From positions 4,131,228 through 4,195,227 of the forward strand of contig JANUWF010003367.1 in assembly GCA_026120185.1 (NCBI GenBank): a DNA stretch of 64,000 bases, given 5' to 3'. The notes below the pieces were generated by a model. The model saw only the letters and a program-made list of their open reading frames with translations. It had not been told where the DNA came from and searched no databases. Origin of the DNA: Voacanga thouarsii (lineage: Eukaryota > Streptophyta > Magnoliopsida > Gentianales > Apocynaceae). Each line of letters begins with the position of its first letter. Positions within the stretch are counted from its first letter, which is position 1. Shown in pieces: positions 13,250-24,840 of this stretch. The position numbers were made by a program, and so were the translations under genes.

Positions 13250-13600
13250 TGTTATGAATATCTTAAAATTATTGGAAGCTCCATTAATTAGTGGAGACTC
13301 CACTAATTGTGAATTTATGTGAATTATTAGAGAAGATTTTTATGAATGTCCACCATTTAGTAGAGATACCACTAATTAAGATTAGTGGAAGATGATGTAT
13401 GCCATGATGTATTCCATTAATTAGAACTCTATAAATAGAGTTATTCTCTAAACTTGTAATACACCATCATTTTGTGAAAGAAAGATTAGAGAAAATTGTG
13501 AGAGAAAAGAAAGAGAGAAATTATTGTGCAAAGAATAGTTAGAATTTTATTAGTATGTAGTGTGAAGATTGTATTCTAACACTACCCAAATTTTATAACA
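13250..13600 (+). repeat. 3' LTR of Copia copy 2
   Basis: 351 bp, TGTTATGAATATCTT to TTTATAACA, preceded by the purine tract at 13241-13249. Aligns along its full length with 8063-8413. Confidence 0.93.
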
Positions 13601-14094
13601 AAAAAGAAAAAGTAGTTGGCGTTTCGTTTTGGGTTTTTTTGATAAGAAAGGGCCCTTTTTGGGCCCGAACTTATTAATGGATCCAACTGGTTGGGATTGT
13701 TCTGAAATCACGTGAACACATTTCATTAATGCATTTTAAATAAATATAGACAGATTACTAAATTGCGTTATATACAAATACTTCTTTCTTAATCTCGACT
13801 CCTCTGCCACTGCAATTCCTTCTTCCATTCATCATCCCCTTGTGATCTTCTTCCTATTGCTGCAAGCCCTTTAACCGTTTTTCTAACTACTTTTAGCTTG
13901 CATTCTTCATCATCTTCAGGTTCTCATCCTTCTTTGTGATTTTTTTTTCTGCCATTTTCATGTAAGTCCTCATTTCTACCTGTGTCTTCATCAAAGTATT
14001 TATAAGAAGATGCATTTATCCAATATATTTTTATTTAGAGAGAACTCATTACGAAAATGTGTTGAGACTACTTGAAAATGACCTTTAATTAACC

Positions 14095-14140
<46 letters not shown>

Positions 14141-14406
14141 ATAAATAATTCTTTAAGATTATTACATAACTCCCAATTTATTAAAAAATAAAAAATAATA
14201 ATAATAAATCCCAGGTTACTTTTTTAAGTCATAATATATCATTAAAATTTTATTATTTTTAATATACTAAAATGATAATTTAATTAATTAAATGTAATAT
14301 TTATATTAAATGATATATTTATATTATAATCTTATGTGGGATTGGAGTATCACAACAAAGGCCAAAATCACTCACTGAGAGTGGGGACAAAAGTCGAGAG
14401 CAGTGA
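13601..14406. other. Intergenic, no gene seen
   Basis: Contains a pyrimidine-rich leader-like stretch at about 13785-13980 (cttctttcttaatctcg onward) that could be a 5' UTR, but no coding exon follows. Then a dinucleotide microsatellite and AT-rich DNA up to the TIR element. Confidence 0.4.
14099..14133. repeat. (AT)n microsatellite
   Basis: About 17 uninterrupted AT dinucleotides. Confidence 0.95.
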
Positions 14407-14412
14407 TCTAAA

Positions 14413-15053
14413 TTAGGAGTGTTCATTCGGTTTTCGGTTCGATTTTCAGTTTTGAAAATAGGTTTTTTTTTATTTTTTTTAAAATCGAACCGAACCAAAT
14501 TTTAAAGAAAATTCGGTTCAGTTTTAAACTGAATTTGAATGCCTCTTTATTAGATCTATTAATCTAATATAAATTCAAACCCAAATAAGTAAAGTTTAAT
14601 ATAAATTACAATTCAAATTTAATATAAAATATAATATAAATTAAAATTTAAATATTTTAAAGATTTAGACCAAACATTTTAGTAGAAAGTTATAATCACG
14701 TATGTAAATTGTAAAAATGAATATCTTAAACTCAATTAGTAATGGCTTTGTTTTGGACAAAACTAAACCGAACTAAACCAAAATAATCGAAATCGAACAA
14801 AATTTTTTTAAAAAATCATAATTTGTAAAAATAAATAATTAATTAATGAACAATATTTAAATATTAATTATATATTTTAAATTTAAAAAAAAATATTTTG
14901 ATATTTTGATTTTTTATTTTAGAAAATTGAAAATCAAACCGAATTTTTATATAAATTTTCAAACCGAATTTCATTAAAATCGAATCAAAAATCGAAATTA
15001 AGACCGATTCGGTTCGATTTTTTTATTTAAACCGAATAATGAACACTCCTAAT
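14413..15053. mobile_element. Non-autonomous TIR DNA element (641 bp)
   Basis: The left end TTAGGAGTGTTCATTCGGTT and right end AACCGAATAATGAACACTCC-TAA are inverted copies with one extra base in the right arm. The direct repeat TCTAAA flanks it exactly at 14407-14412 and 15054-15059, consistent with a target-site duplication. The interior is AT-rich with more inverted pieces (aatcgaaccgaaccaa against ttcggttcgattt), giving a fold-back character. There is no coding capacity. A 6-bp duplication does not assign a superfamily with certainty. Confidence 0.75.
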
Positions 15054-15059
15054 CTAAAC

Positions 15060-15670
15060 ACTGCTTAAAAGATAACGATCTACTTAAATATAGTTTTGCA
15101 ATAGAATTTTTTTTTTCTCCGTTCCATCTCAATCCATCCTTTTGGTGTTGACTAAAGTCTTAAGCCCTCTTTGTAATTTAATTAAATAATTATAATTAAT
15201 TAATTACTTATTTTATTAAGTAGATTTGATAATAAATAATATTAATTACTTAATTATATTTAATAATAATATTTTTGTTATCACTTAATTGATTAAGACA
15301 TATAAAAATTCTTTATAAAATTTAAATAAATTAAAAATTATTTAAATATAAAGACTAAATATATTAAATACTCATTTAATTATTAATATATTTATATATT
15401 TAATTTAAATTTAATAAAATAAATTATAAAAATAAATTATAATTAATTCATACATGCCATATAAAATTTCCAACATAAAATTCTAATTGACTGCGTTTTT
15501 CTTCTTTTTTTTAATAGTATAATTTGGGAAATTACGCAGAAATAAAGAATCTCTAAAAATGGTCACAAACTGTGAAAAAAAAGCTATGAAAAAATATAAA
15601 AAATTAAAACTGAATAAGATAGTTTGGACGAGTGGTCTAGGCCAGATTTAGGCTCTAGTACAAAGGGCAT
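15060..15670. other. AT-rich intergenic DNA, no gene seen
   Basis: Very AT-rich with many TAATTAATTA-type words. No open frame, RNA gene or transposon terminus recognised. Confidence 0.5.
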
Positions 15671-15678
15671 GGAAAATT

Positions 15679-15810
15679 AGGAAATTCTTACGTGCACAAG
15701 ATATTTTGAATAATTGTACTATGTGCATTGAAAATTGTATAAAAAATATTATGTATAATTTTATTAATACATAGTACATTCGTACATTGAGTGCACGCAA
15801 GAATTTCCTT
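15679..15810. mobile_element. 132-bp hAT-like MITE
   Basis: The left end AGGAAATTCTTACGTGCAC and right end (complement AAGGAAATTCTTGCGTGCAC) form a terminal inverted repeat. Pairing continues inward (TTGTACTATGTGCAT against ATGTACTATGTAT). The 8-bp direct repeat GGAAAATT flanks it at 15671-15678 and 15811-15818. An 8-bp duplication with short inverted ends is what hAT-superfamily transposases produce. No coding capacity. Confidence 0.75.
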
Positions 15811-16019
15811 GGAAAATTCTCCTTAACTGATTTTCTATACTCTATCTTTACTACCCCTTTTATTCCGCCCCCACCCCCCTTCTAAAAAAGAAAAAAAAAA
15901 TCCCTTAGCTGTCGAGGAATAAAGAAAAATGCTACACAAAATTCTTGTACTATTTTTTACACAAATGCTTGGGAAAAGAAGGAACCTGTAATTATGTTGG
16001 GGGGGGGGGACAACACACA

Positions 16020-16786
16020 TGTTGGGTTGGCTCCCAACATATAGAATCTAGACAACCATGTAGCAACAAAAGAGGAAAATGTTTTTTGTTTTTTCTGGTC
16101 GACACAAAGAAGAGGCAGGTGAGATATAGAGCAGCCGGTGTGTGTTGTTGGGTGAATATAGAGAGAGAAACAAAAACAGCCGGAGAAAATAGAGAGAAAA
16201 AGGGAGAATTGCATATTTTTCTGTGTTGAGCAGTTTACTTCTACTGGACGATTGGACGGTAATTTCTTCTTCGATTTGACTCAATTTTGGATATATTGTA
16301 GAGGAGAGGCAGAATTGCATTCTACATTTTGAACGATGGAGATCAATTTTTTACGGCCGAATTCAGAAATATTGCCACCGACAATAACGAAAATCTAGTG
16401 CATTTTCTCCAATTATTCTTCTCTATATTTTGATTTTTAATAAAGTTGTAACTTCATTGTGGCTATATTTTCAGTTGTATATTGTGAGACTCTATCTTGT
16501 ATTCTTCACGTTGATTAGTGAAGCTTTTAGCATGGATTCGAATGTCTCGTGGTTTTTCCTCTTCACATTGGAGAGGTTTTCTATATAAAAATTTGGTGTG
16601 CTTTGTACTTGCATTTTGGCTGTGTTTTTTGTCTTCTATTATTACTGCCATTTTTCATTTTTTTGGGACTTTTAATTTTCATTCAAGTGTGGGGTTGATA
16701 AGGAGTAGGGATTTATAGGAGGTTTGAACGTATTTTTGTTCTGCTATTTGCACATGCCCTTGTCCTTGGTCTGTTTGTCCCCAACA
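16020..16786 (+). repeat. 5' LTR of the second Copia element
   Basis: TGTTGGGTTGGCTCCCAACA at the start, ending TTTGTCCCCAACA. Pairs with 20836-21595. The open frames seen inside it (for example 15945-16229 and 16048-16320) are LTR shadows repeated in the 3' LTR. Confidence 0.93.
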
Positions 16787-16789
16787 AAG

Positions 16790-16801
16790 TGGTATCAGAG
16801 C
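16790..16801 (+). other. Primer-binding site, tRNA-iMet type
   Basis: TGGTATCAGAGC lies 3 bp after the 5' LTR. This is the standard initiator-methionine tRNA priming site of plant retrotransposons. Confidence 0.95.
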
Positions 16802-16848
16802 GCTCCTGATTAGTGCTTGGTACATTTTGCTTGTTTGAATTACGGAGA

Positions 16849-19800
16849 ATGTTGCTAGTCGAATAATTATTTTAAATGGTTTAAACTATCATAGTTGGCA
16901 AGGAAAAATGAAAGATTTATTATTTGTGAAGAGTTTTCATTTGCCTGTGTTTACTTCTCAAAAGCCTGAAAATAAATCTAATGAAGAATGGACCTTTGAG
17001 CATAAAAAAGTCTGTAGTTATGTTAGATGTTGGGTTGAGGAGAATATTCGTAGCCATATTACAAATGAAACTAATGCCAAGCAATTATGGAAGAAACTTG
17101 AAAACTTGTATGCTTCAAAAATTGGTAACAACAAGTTGTTCCAATTAAAACAAATGATAAATTTGAAATACAAAGAATGAACTCCTGTGATGGACCATGT
17201 TTTCAGTGTCTTATTGATCAGTTGTCAAATATGGGAATTAAATTTGATGATGAGATTATGGGACTTTGGTTGCTTAGCAGTTTGCCTGATTCTTGGGGGA
17301 CATTTCGGGTTTCTTATACTAACTCTGCTTCTGTTGGTGCCATGTCTTTGGAATATGCTAAAGATGGTATCTTTAATGAAGAGGTTAGAAGAAGAACTTT
17401 AGGATGTTCATCTTTTCGATTTGAGGTTCTTGTTACTGAAAATCGAGGAAGGAGTACAAGTAAGGTTCAGACAAATAGAGACAAGAGTAGAAGTAAGTTT
17501 AGGTACAGGTACAAGGATGTTGAATGTCATCACTGAGGCAAGAAAGGAAACATTAAAAGAAACTGTTTCAAATAGAAGAGGGAAAACAAGAAGGGTACAA
17601 GTACTTAAGAAGCAAAGGATGATAGTGAAAATCAAATTGCTACTACTACTTCTTCAGGAGACCTTGTTCTTGTGTATGATGAGGATGTGATCAGTTATAT
17701 CTCTCATGACACTGATTAGGTAGTAGATACAGGTGCTTCACTTCATGTTACAGTTAGGACAGACTTCTTTCTTACATATACTCCTGGTGACTTTGGAGTT
17801 TTAAGGATGGGCAATGATGGTATATCTAAAATTATTGACATGGGTGATGTTTGCTTGAAGACCAATAATGGCAGTTAGTTATTGCTTAGAGATGTCAGAC
17901 ATGCTCTAGATGTTCGACTAAATCTGATTTCAGTTGGCAGACTTAACGGTGATGGTTTCTGCAACAACTTTGATGGAGGAAAGTGGAAACTCTCTAAGGG
18001 TTCTCTTATTGTGGCTCGAGGGAAAAAAAGTTCAAATCTGTATTTAATGAAGGCTTCGATTTCTGGTACTAGTATTAATGTGGTGAACAACAAAATCTCA
18101 CTTGAACTATGGCACAAGCGACTCAGTCACATCAGTAAGAAAGGACTTAATTGTTTATTCAGAAACAATGCAATTTCTGGAGTCAGTACTACAAAGTTAG
18201 AAAATTTACTCATTGTCTAGTAGGAAAGCAATATAGGGTGTCATTCAAGACTAACCCTCTTTCAAGAAAATGTAAGTTGTTGGAGTTAATTTATTTTGAT
18301 GTTTGTGGTCTGTTAAAGGTACAGTCATTCAGTGGTGCATCTTACTTTATGACTTTTATTGATGATCATTCAAGGAAACTGCGGGTTTATACCTTGAGAA
18401 CTAAAGATTAAGTTTTAGATAAGTTCAAGCAGTTTCAGGCTTCTGTTGAACGAGAAACTGGAAAGAAGATTAAGTGCATCTGATCAGATAATGGTGGTGA
18501 GTACAGTGGACCGTTTGATGAGTACTACAGGCAGCAGGGTATTAAACATCAGAAGACTCCTCATAAGACACCTCAGTTGAATGGTTTGACAGAAAGGATG
18601 AACAGAACTCTAGTTGAGAGAGTTAGGTGTTTGCTTTCAAAGGCTAAGTTACCAAATTCCTTTTAGGGTGAAACGTTGCATATAGTGGCTCATGTCATTA
18701 ATCTATCTCCCACTGTTGCTCTAGATGGGGATGTTCCTGAGAATATTTGGTTTGGTAAGAAAACTTCTTATGATTATTTGCGTGTCTTTAGCTATAGCGT
18801 TTTTGTTCATATTTCAAAAGATGAAAGGTCTAAATTAGATGCAAAAACAAGACAGTATATCTTTCTTGAATATGGTCAGGATGAGTTTGGATATAGACTT
18901 TATGATCCAGTTGAGAAGAAGCTAGTGAAAAGCAGAGATGTAGTGTTCTTCGAGGATCAGATCATTGATGACATTGAGAAAGCTCAGAAGACAGAGTCAC
19001 AGGATCTGGTTGATTTGGATTCAGAGACTAGACATCATTATCCTAATACAGCTGAGGATGGTACACAGACAGATGTGTAGCAGGATAATCTTGATGCTAA
19101 TGATCATGGTGTTGCTGATTTAGACATCCCAGATGATGATGCTACTGATATTCAAATTCCAACAGTTACAGATTTGCCAGAGGAACCACACGATACTCCA
19201 CTCAGGAGATCTACCAGAGATATACAACCTTCTACCAGGTATTCTCCAAATGTGTATATACTGCTGACTGACGGGGGAGAACTAGAATGCTATCAGGAAG
19301 CTATAGAAAGTGAGCAAAAGGATTAGTGGTTCAATGCAATGAAAGATGAGATAAAGTCTTTGTTTGACAACCACACCTTTGACTTAGTGAAGCTGCCTAA
19401 GGGCAAAAGGGCTTTGAAGAATAGATAGGTCTACAGATTGAAGTAGGAAGAGAATTCCTCTGACCTACGATACAAAGCTAAATTAATTGTTAAGGGCTTC
19501 AGTCAGAGGAAAGGTATAGACTTTTCAGAGATATTTTCTCCTATTGTAAAAATGTCATCTATTAGAGTTGTGCTTAGTTTAGCTGCTAGTCTTGACTTGG
19601 AAATTGAACAGATGGATGTGAAGACATCTTTTCTTCATGGTGATCTTGAATAAGAAATCTATATGGAACAGCCAGAGGGATTTCAAGTAAAAGAAAAAGA
19701 AGATTATGTTTGCAAATTGAAGAAAAGTTTGTATGGATTGAAACAAGCACCAAGACAGTGGTATAAGAAGTTTGAGTCTGTTATGAGAAAGCAAGGCTAC

Positions 19801-20818
19801 AGGAAGACTACTTCAGACCATTGTGTATTTGTGCAAAAGTTTTCTGATGATGATTTTATTATTCTTTTGCTTTATGTTGATGACATGCTTATTGTTGGTA
19901 AAAATGCTTCCAGAGATTCTTTTGCTTTAGAAAGACTTAGGATCGGCTAAGCATATTCTTGGAGTGAAGATTTTCCGGGATAGAAATGCCAAGAAACTTT
20001 GGTTATCTCAGGAAAGCTACATTCAAAATGTGCTCCAGAGATTCAAGATAAATAAGTCCAAAGCTGTGAGTACTCCTCTTACTAGTCACTTCAAATTAAG
20101 TGTAAAACGATGTCCCTCCATTCAAGAAGAGAAGCAAGATATGCAGAAAGTTCTCTATACCTCAACAATTGGTAGTTTGATGTATGCTATAGTTTGTACG
20201 AGGCCTAATATAGCTCATATTGTTGATATTGTTAGTCGTTTTCTTTCTAATCCAGGAAGAGAATATTGAGATGCTGTAAAGTGGATTTTGAGATATCTCC
20301 ATGGTACTTCTAGTTTGAGACTCTATTTTGGCAGTGAGAAACCTGTTCTTGATGGCTATACAAATTCAAATATGGTTGGAGATGTTGATTTGAGAAAATC
20401 TACTTTTGGTTACTTGATTACCTTTGCAGGGAGAGCTGTATTATGGCAATCTCAATTGCAAAGATGTGTTGTATTGTCTACTACAGAAGTTGAATTCATT
20501 GCAGCTACAGAGGCTTGTAAAAAGTAACTTTGGATGAAGAGGTTTCTTCAGGAGCTTAGTCACTCTCAAGGGCAATTTGTGTTACATTGTGATAGTCAGA
20601 GTGTTATTCATATTGGTAAGAATCCAACTTTTCATTCAAGATCCAAATACATTGATGTGAGGTATCATTGGATACGTGAGGTATTGGATGATCAATTGAT
20701 AAAACTTAAAAAGGTTCACATAGATGATAACAGAGCTGATATGATGACAAAGGCGTTGCCTAAATGGAAGTTTGAGATTTGTTACTCCATTGCTGGGATG
20801 GCAAGTTCCTCCACGTAG
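16849..20818 (+). pseudogene. Copia gag-pol polyprotein, heavily mutated
   Basis: Gag reads ILNGLNYHSWQGKMKDLLF from about 16870, but the candidate ATG at 16849 runs into a stop after five codons. A frameshift follows near 17178. The zinc knuckle near 17521-17566 is broken: the second cysteine pair is interrupted by TGA and the His is replaced by Asn. Protease VDTGASLHVT is at about 17725-17754. GAG-pre-integrase WHKRLSHISKKGL is present. Integrase has DVCGLL, SDNGGEYSG (preceded by a TGA) and LTERMNRTL. RT has EQMDVKTSFLHGDLE then a stop, YGLKQAPRQWYKK, and YVDDM at 19873-19887. RNase H motifs HCDSQSVIHIGKNP and MMTKALPKWKF end at the stop at 20816-20818. At least a dozen in-frame stops are scattered along it. 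Confidence 0.93.
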
Positions 20819-20835
20819 TTGCGAGGGGGGAGATT

Positions 20836-21595
20836 TGTTGGGGTGGCTTCCAACATGTGGAATCTAGACAACTATGTAGCAACAAAAGAGGAAAAGGTTT
20901 TTTGTTTTTTTTAGTCAACACAAAGAAGAGGCAGGTGAGATATAGAGCAGCCGGTGTCTGTTGTTGGGTGACTATAGAGAGAGAAACAAAAACAGCCGGA
21001 GAAAATAGAGAGAGAGGGAGGGAGAATTGTAGATTTTTTTTGTGTTGAGTAGTCTACTTATACTGGACGATCGGACGGTGATTTCTTCTTCGATTTAGCT
21101 CAATTTTGGATATGTTGTAGAGGAGAGGCAGAACTACATTCTCTACGGTGAAGATCAATTTTTTTACGGCCGAATTCAGAAATACTGCCGCCGAACAGTG
21201 ACAAAAATCTGGTGCATTTTCTGCAATTATTCTTCTCTATATTTTGGTCTTTAATGAAGTTGTAGCTTCATTGTTGGTGTATTTTCAGTTGTATATTGTA
21301 GAACTCTATCTTATATTCTTCATGTAGTGGAGCTTTTGGCGTGGACTTGAAGGTTCCGTAGTTTTTCCTTTTCACATTTGAGAGGTTTTTCACGTAAAAA
21401 TTTGGTGTGCTTTGTACTTGCATTTTGGCTGTATTTTTTGTCTTCCATTATTGCTTCCATTTTTTATTTTCTTGGGGCTCCTAATTTTCATTCAAGTGTG
21501 GGGTTGATAAGGAGTAGGGATTTATAGGAGGTTTGAACCTGTTTTTGTTCCGCTGTTTGCACGTGCTCTTATCCTTGGTTTGTTTGTCCCCAACA
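20836..21595 (+). repeat. 3' LTR of the second Copia element
   Basis: Starts TGTTGGGGTGGCTTCCAACA after a G-rich polypurine tract (20821-20835) and ends GTCCCCAACA. Aligns with 16020-16786 with many substitutions and small indels. Confidence 0.93.
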
Positions 21596-23324
21596 ATACA
21601 CCGGATTATTATTCCATCTTTTCCTTCTTCTCCATTCTTCATTTTCATTTGTTATTTAAATTTTGCACTTACCTGCTGGGGAATAAAGAAAAAATGCAAC
21701 AAAAAATTCCACTCTTTTTACATCTATACTTGGAAAAAAATGGGAAAAAAAAAAAAAAGAGGGGAGTGGGGTGGCGGGTGTGTGGTTAACTAGAAAAAGG
21801 AAAAAAGAAATTCAAGAAGGCAACGCGGCATTCCAATCTACAAGAAAATAAAGTATAGTCCTTCTTATCTCAAGAGTCACTTTCTTTATCCATTAGGCAA
21901 CTCAATCCAACCTCAAAATTCTTCCATTTTATTTATGTGTATAAATAATTGTCCATCCTTTAAAGCTCACAATGGCCACAAGAAAAAAAACCTCTCTACC
22001 ATACTCACTTGCCATTCACTTGTAGGCTTTGGATGAGGAAAGTCTGTAGCTCTTCACCGTTCCAAAAGCTTTAGAACTTGGTCATTGCTCTCCTCCAAAA
22101 GGTCAGCTTACTTTCAAATCGAGCTACTACGATTTTGTGTTGTATGATATGAAAAAATATGGGACGAGATAATTCTTTTCTTATTTTATCTAATTCAACT
22201 AATAATTTTAAGAAAAAGAAACTAAAATTTATATTATTTGATTGATTAATTTGGTTGAAATTTTCATTTTATACTATATTTTGTCACGGAAATATATGCA
22301 TATATGTATAGCCAACTTGTTTTATGTAAAAGTAAAGCAATTTGATACCGTAAGATTTTTTATTTTACTCACTAGGTTAAGAGTATATTCTACTCAATTA
22401 ATAATTAAATTCCATTTGGAATATGTTTTTCCCTCAATAATTATGTACTATATATATCACACAATTGGCTGGCAAAAGGATTTCTTGTTTTGTTGTTTAT
22501 ATGGTACAATAATGAGGACCCAGTGAGAGAGACACTCTATTAATTCAACTAATTGCATGTGGTATTCTTGGATTGATTGCAAATAAAAGCATCCACTGTT
22601 TTTTTATTTTTATTATTGCATTCTTTTGAGTAACAAATTCTCATAGTCTAATTATATATGAACAAACATGTATATGAAATGGCAGCAGCATTTCAAATCA
22701 AAATGGCTGGGAAATTTAGGAAATGCATGTTGCTATGTTGCTCAAGAAAGCATGTGTTGGTATGCATTCCATGCCCTCCAACTATTTTTCTTCTAGTCTT
22801 GCTGATTTGGGATGTAGCCTTGAGTTGTTGTGCATCAGTTTGTGTGCTTTTTTAACGTGGTTGAAACTTGAGAGGAGACTTTATTGCTTGCATAACGCCA
22901 TTTTAACTATATACAGAAAACTACCTTCTTTTTTTTTTTGTTTAGAAAGATGATTTGGATCAAACTTTTGATATTTGCCTAATCAAAGATTTCTAAACAC
23001 CTAAGCATTGCATATGAAACAATTAAGAGTCTCTGTGTTACATGAATTTGCTATTAATACTTGTTAGTTTCGAAATCTTATATAAATGAGTCTCATTTGA
23101 AATTTTAGTGTGTAATTTCATAGAGTTAGATTAGATATATAAACTACTCGTTAGATTTTTATTAATTTGTGAATTTTTAAATTTGTGAGTATTTTGAGAG
23201 TCTTCACCTTTATATATTTTTTTACTCTAGTTTGGTAAGTAAATATGGCTTCTTCTTTGACTGTGAGCGTTGATTACTGTGACTAAAATATGTTAAATTA
23301 TCGTGTCTCATTTAATTTACTTCT

Positions 23325-23355
<31 letters not shown>

Positions 23356-23357
23356 GT
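21596..23357. other. Intergenic; possible leader exon of an unidentified transcript
   Basis: TATAAATAA at about 21940-21948 is followed by a non-AT-rich stretch ending in a donor-like CCAAAAG|GTCAGC near 22101. That looks like a promoter and leader exon, but ATG 21972 gives only a 17-codon frame and no following exon was found. The open frame at 22658-22852 has no recognisable domain. A (TA)n run lies at 23331-23354. Confidence 0.3.
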
Positions 23358-23359
23358 TA

Positions 23360-23634
23360 TTCTTTCGGTCTCATAATATGAGTCGTTTAATTTAATTTCA
23401 CACATATTAAGATTCTTAAAAATAAAGTTACTTTATGTTTTTTCTTCCTAAAATACCCCTTTTTAAATGTCTTGGAAATAAGAAAAGAGAGGAGAGAGAA
23501 AGAGAGGGAAAAAATAATAAATAAATACAAAATTATAAAAATAATTTTAAAACTTTCTTAAAAAGTCCCCAACGACTTATAATTTGGAATAATAAAAATA
23601 GTCTCTAACAATTTATATTATAAGACGAAGAGAG
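23360..23634. mobile_element. Stowaway-like MITE (275 bp)
   Basis: The left end TTCTTTCGGTCTCATAATATGAG and right end (complement CTCTCTTCGTCTTATAATATAAA) are inverted. TA dinucleotides flank both sides (23358-23359 and 23635-23636). AT-rich interior with no coding capacity. This is the Tc1/mariner-type Stowaway pattern (CTCYSTCCGTYYC ends). Confidence 0.7.
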
Positions 23635-23985
23635 TAAAGAACTAAATTTTTGATTTAAAAAAAATGCTCTAATTGGGATGTGAAAAAATCATCTAACACC
23701 AATTGTTGAAAAACTCATTAATTGATCGTAACGTATTTGACAATGCATCTTTAGATTAATTGTTTAGCCCATGTTCCCCTCTGAAGCAGAAGGGCAGGGA
23801 CAAAATTCTTGCCTTCTTGGTTGGACTTGCCCATTCACAGGGCTTACGCAGCCAACCAATTGAGAATAGAGACTTGGCTACTAACTACCAGTCAAAGAAT
23901 ATGCAAAAGCCAAGTAGTAGTTGACTTCTTGTTCCGCGTTATGAGATCATTTACCATTCTTTACCCTTCTTATTTCTTATTTCCT

Positions 23986-24297
23986 CCGTCCCTATTTATC
24001 TGTCACAAATAAAAATTTTCGATATCTTTTTTACATGTCACATTACAAAAACTTAGTGTCATTAATGCTAATTTTACTACTATACCTTTATATCAAATAG
24101 TTTTAAAAAATAAAAGTGTAATAATTTTAGAGAAAGAATTGAGTAAACAAAGTAAGAAAATAGTTGTGGAGAACATTAAAGTTAAATGTACTTTTGAAAT
24201 GTATAAATAAAATTGTATGAATTTAAAAAATTAATTAATTTTTCTTAAATTGTGTGAAATAATTAACTGTGACCGATAAATAAGAACAGAGAAATTA
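23986..24297. mobile_element. MITE, Stowaway-like (about 310 bp)
   Basis: The left end TCCTCCGTCCCTATTTATCTGTCACA pairs with the right end (complement of tgaccgataaataagaacagagaa). AT-rich interior without coding capacity. Exact boundaries are uncertain by a few bases because the flanks are T/A-rich. Confidence 0.6.
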
Positions 24298-24775
24298 TTA
24301 TTGTTAGAAAACCAAGCACGCCTTGGACCTAATTATCTGGGGTTGGTCTTTTGATCAACCCAAACGCCAAGCCTCTTTTACATCATTAACATGTGGAGGC
24401 TGTATTTGGAGTAGAATTCTCCTTTTTCTATACTTAGTGCTAGATGTAAATTTCTATTTATTTATTATTATTCTCTTTATTTAAAATTAAACGTTTATAT
24501 TACTATTTTAAGAAGTTTAAAATTAAATGTCGAAATATAACATTTAAATTCAGAAGAAATAAGTTTTTTTATATTTAAATTACATCTTGATACGAGTGAA
24601 CTAAGAATTAGATAGTTGATTTCCTTTTTTTGGGTGTATTATTATAATTTGTTTATATATTAAGAAATATATGAAATAAATTCAAAATCTATATTGCTTA
24701 TTTTATTGTTAAAGGTATAATAATTTACGTTTATGACTTTATGTGGAGTTTCTTCTCATCCCAATATATACACTA

Positions 24776-24840
24776 CTCCCTCAATTCCATAATATAAGTC
24801 GTTTGACTTAATTTCACACATATTAATATTTATTCTTGAT
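24776..24840. mobile_element. Truncated Stowaway-like MITE end
   Basis: CTCCCTCAATTCCATAATATAAGTCGTTTGACTTAATTTCACAC closely matches the left end of the element at 23360. No partner inverted end was found downstream, so this is a one-ended remnant. Confidence 0.55.

Larger units (their letters stand above)
8063..13600 (+). mobile_element. Full-length Ty1/copia LTR retrotransposon (copy 2), inactive
   Basis: About 5.5 kb with 351-bp LTRs at both ends (TGTTATGA...TTTATAACA), gag-protease-integrase-RT-RNase H order, and a purine tract aagagggag (13241-13249) before the 3' LTR. The putative primer-binding site is the sequence right after the 5' LTR (cgttatcagcacgag, from 8414). It shares TATCAG with the usual initiator-Met site but is not a perfect match. 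By eye the two LTRs differ at roughly 25 of 351 positions (about 7 percent), so the insertion is not recent. Stops, a 23-bp RT deletion and motif losses show it cannot move on its own. It belongs to the same family and orientation as copy 1. Confidence 0.95.
16020..21595 (+). mobile_element. Full-length Ty1/copia LTR retrotransposon (second family), inactive
   Basis: About 5.6 kb bounded by LTRs of 767 and 760 bp (TGTTGGG...CCCCAACA). It has a perfect TGGTATCAGAGC primer-binding site, Copia domain order (protease, integrase, RT, RNase H) and a purine tract (gcgaggggggagat) before the 3' LTR. Flanks are ACACA (16015-16019) and ATACA (21596-21600), a 4/5 match fitting a decayed 5-bp target duplication. 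The LTRs have diverged visibly. The polyprotein carries many stop codons, so this is an old, dead insertion unrelated in sequence to the copies at 1-2752 and 8063-13600. Confidence 0.95.

Noticed and set aside
14407..15059. Assigning the 641-bp element to hAT, PIF or Mutator
   Set aside because: The 6-bp flanking repeat and end sequence do not match a class clearly enough.
15945..16320. Open frames around 16000 on both strands
   Set aside because: They lie in the 5' LTR of the second Copia element and recur in the 3' LTR at 20779-21048.
22680..22800. Possible microRNA hairpin (ggaaatgcatgttgct against ggtatgcattcc)
   Set aside because: Pairing is short and imperfect and does not match any miRNA family I could recall.
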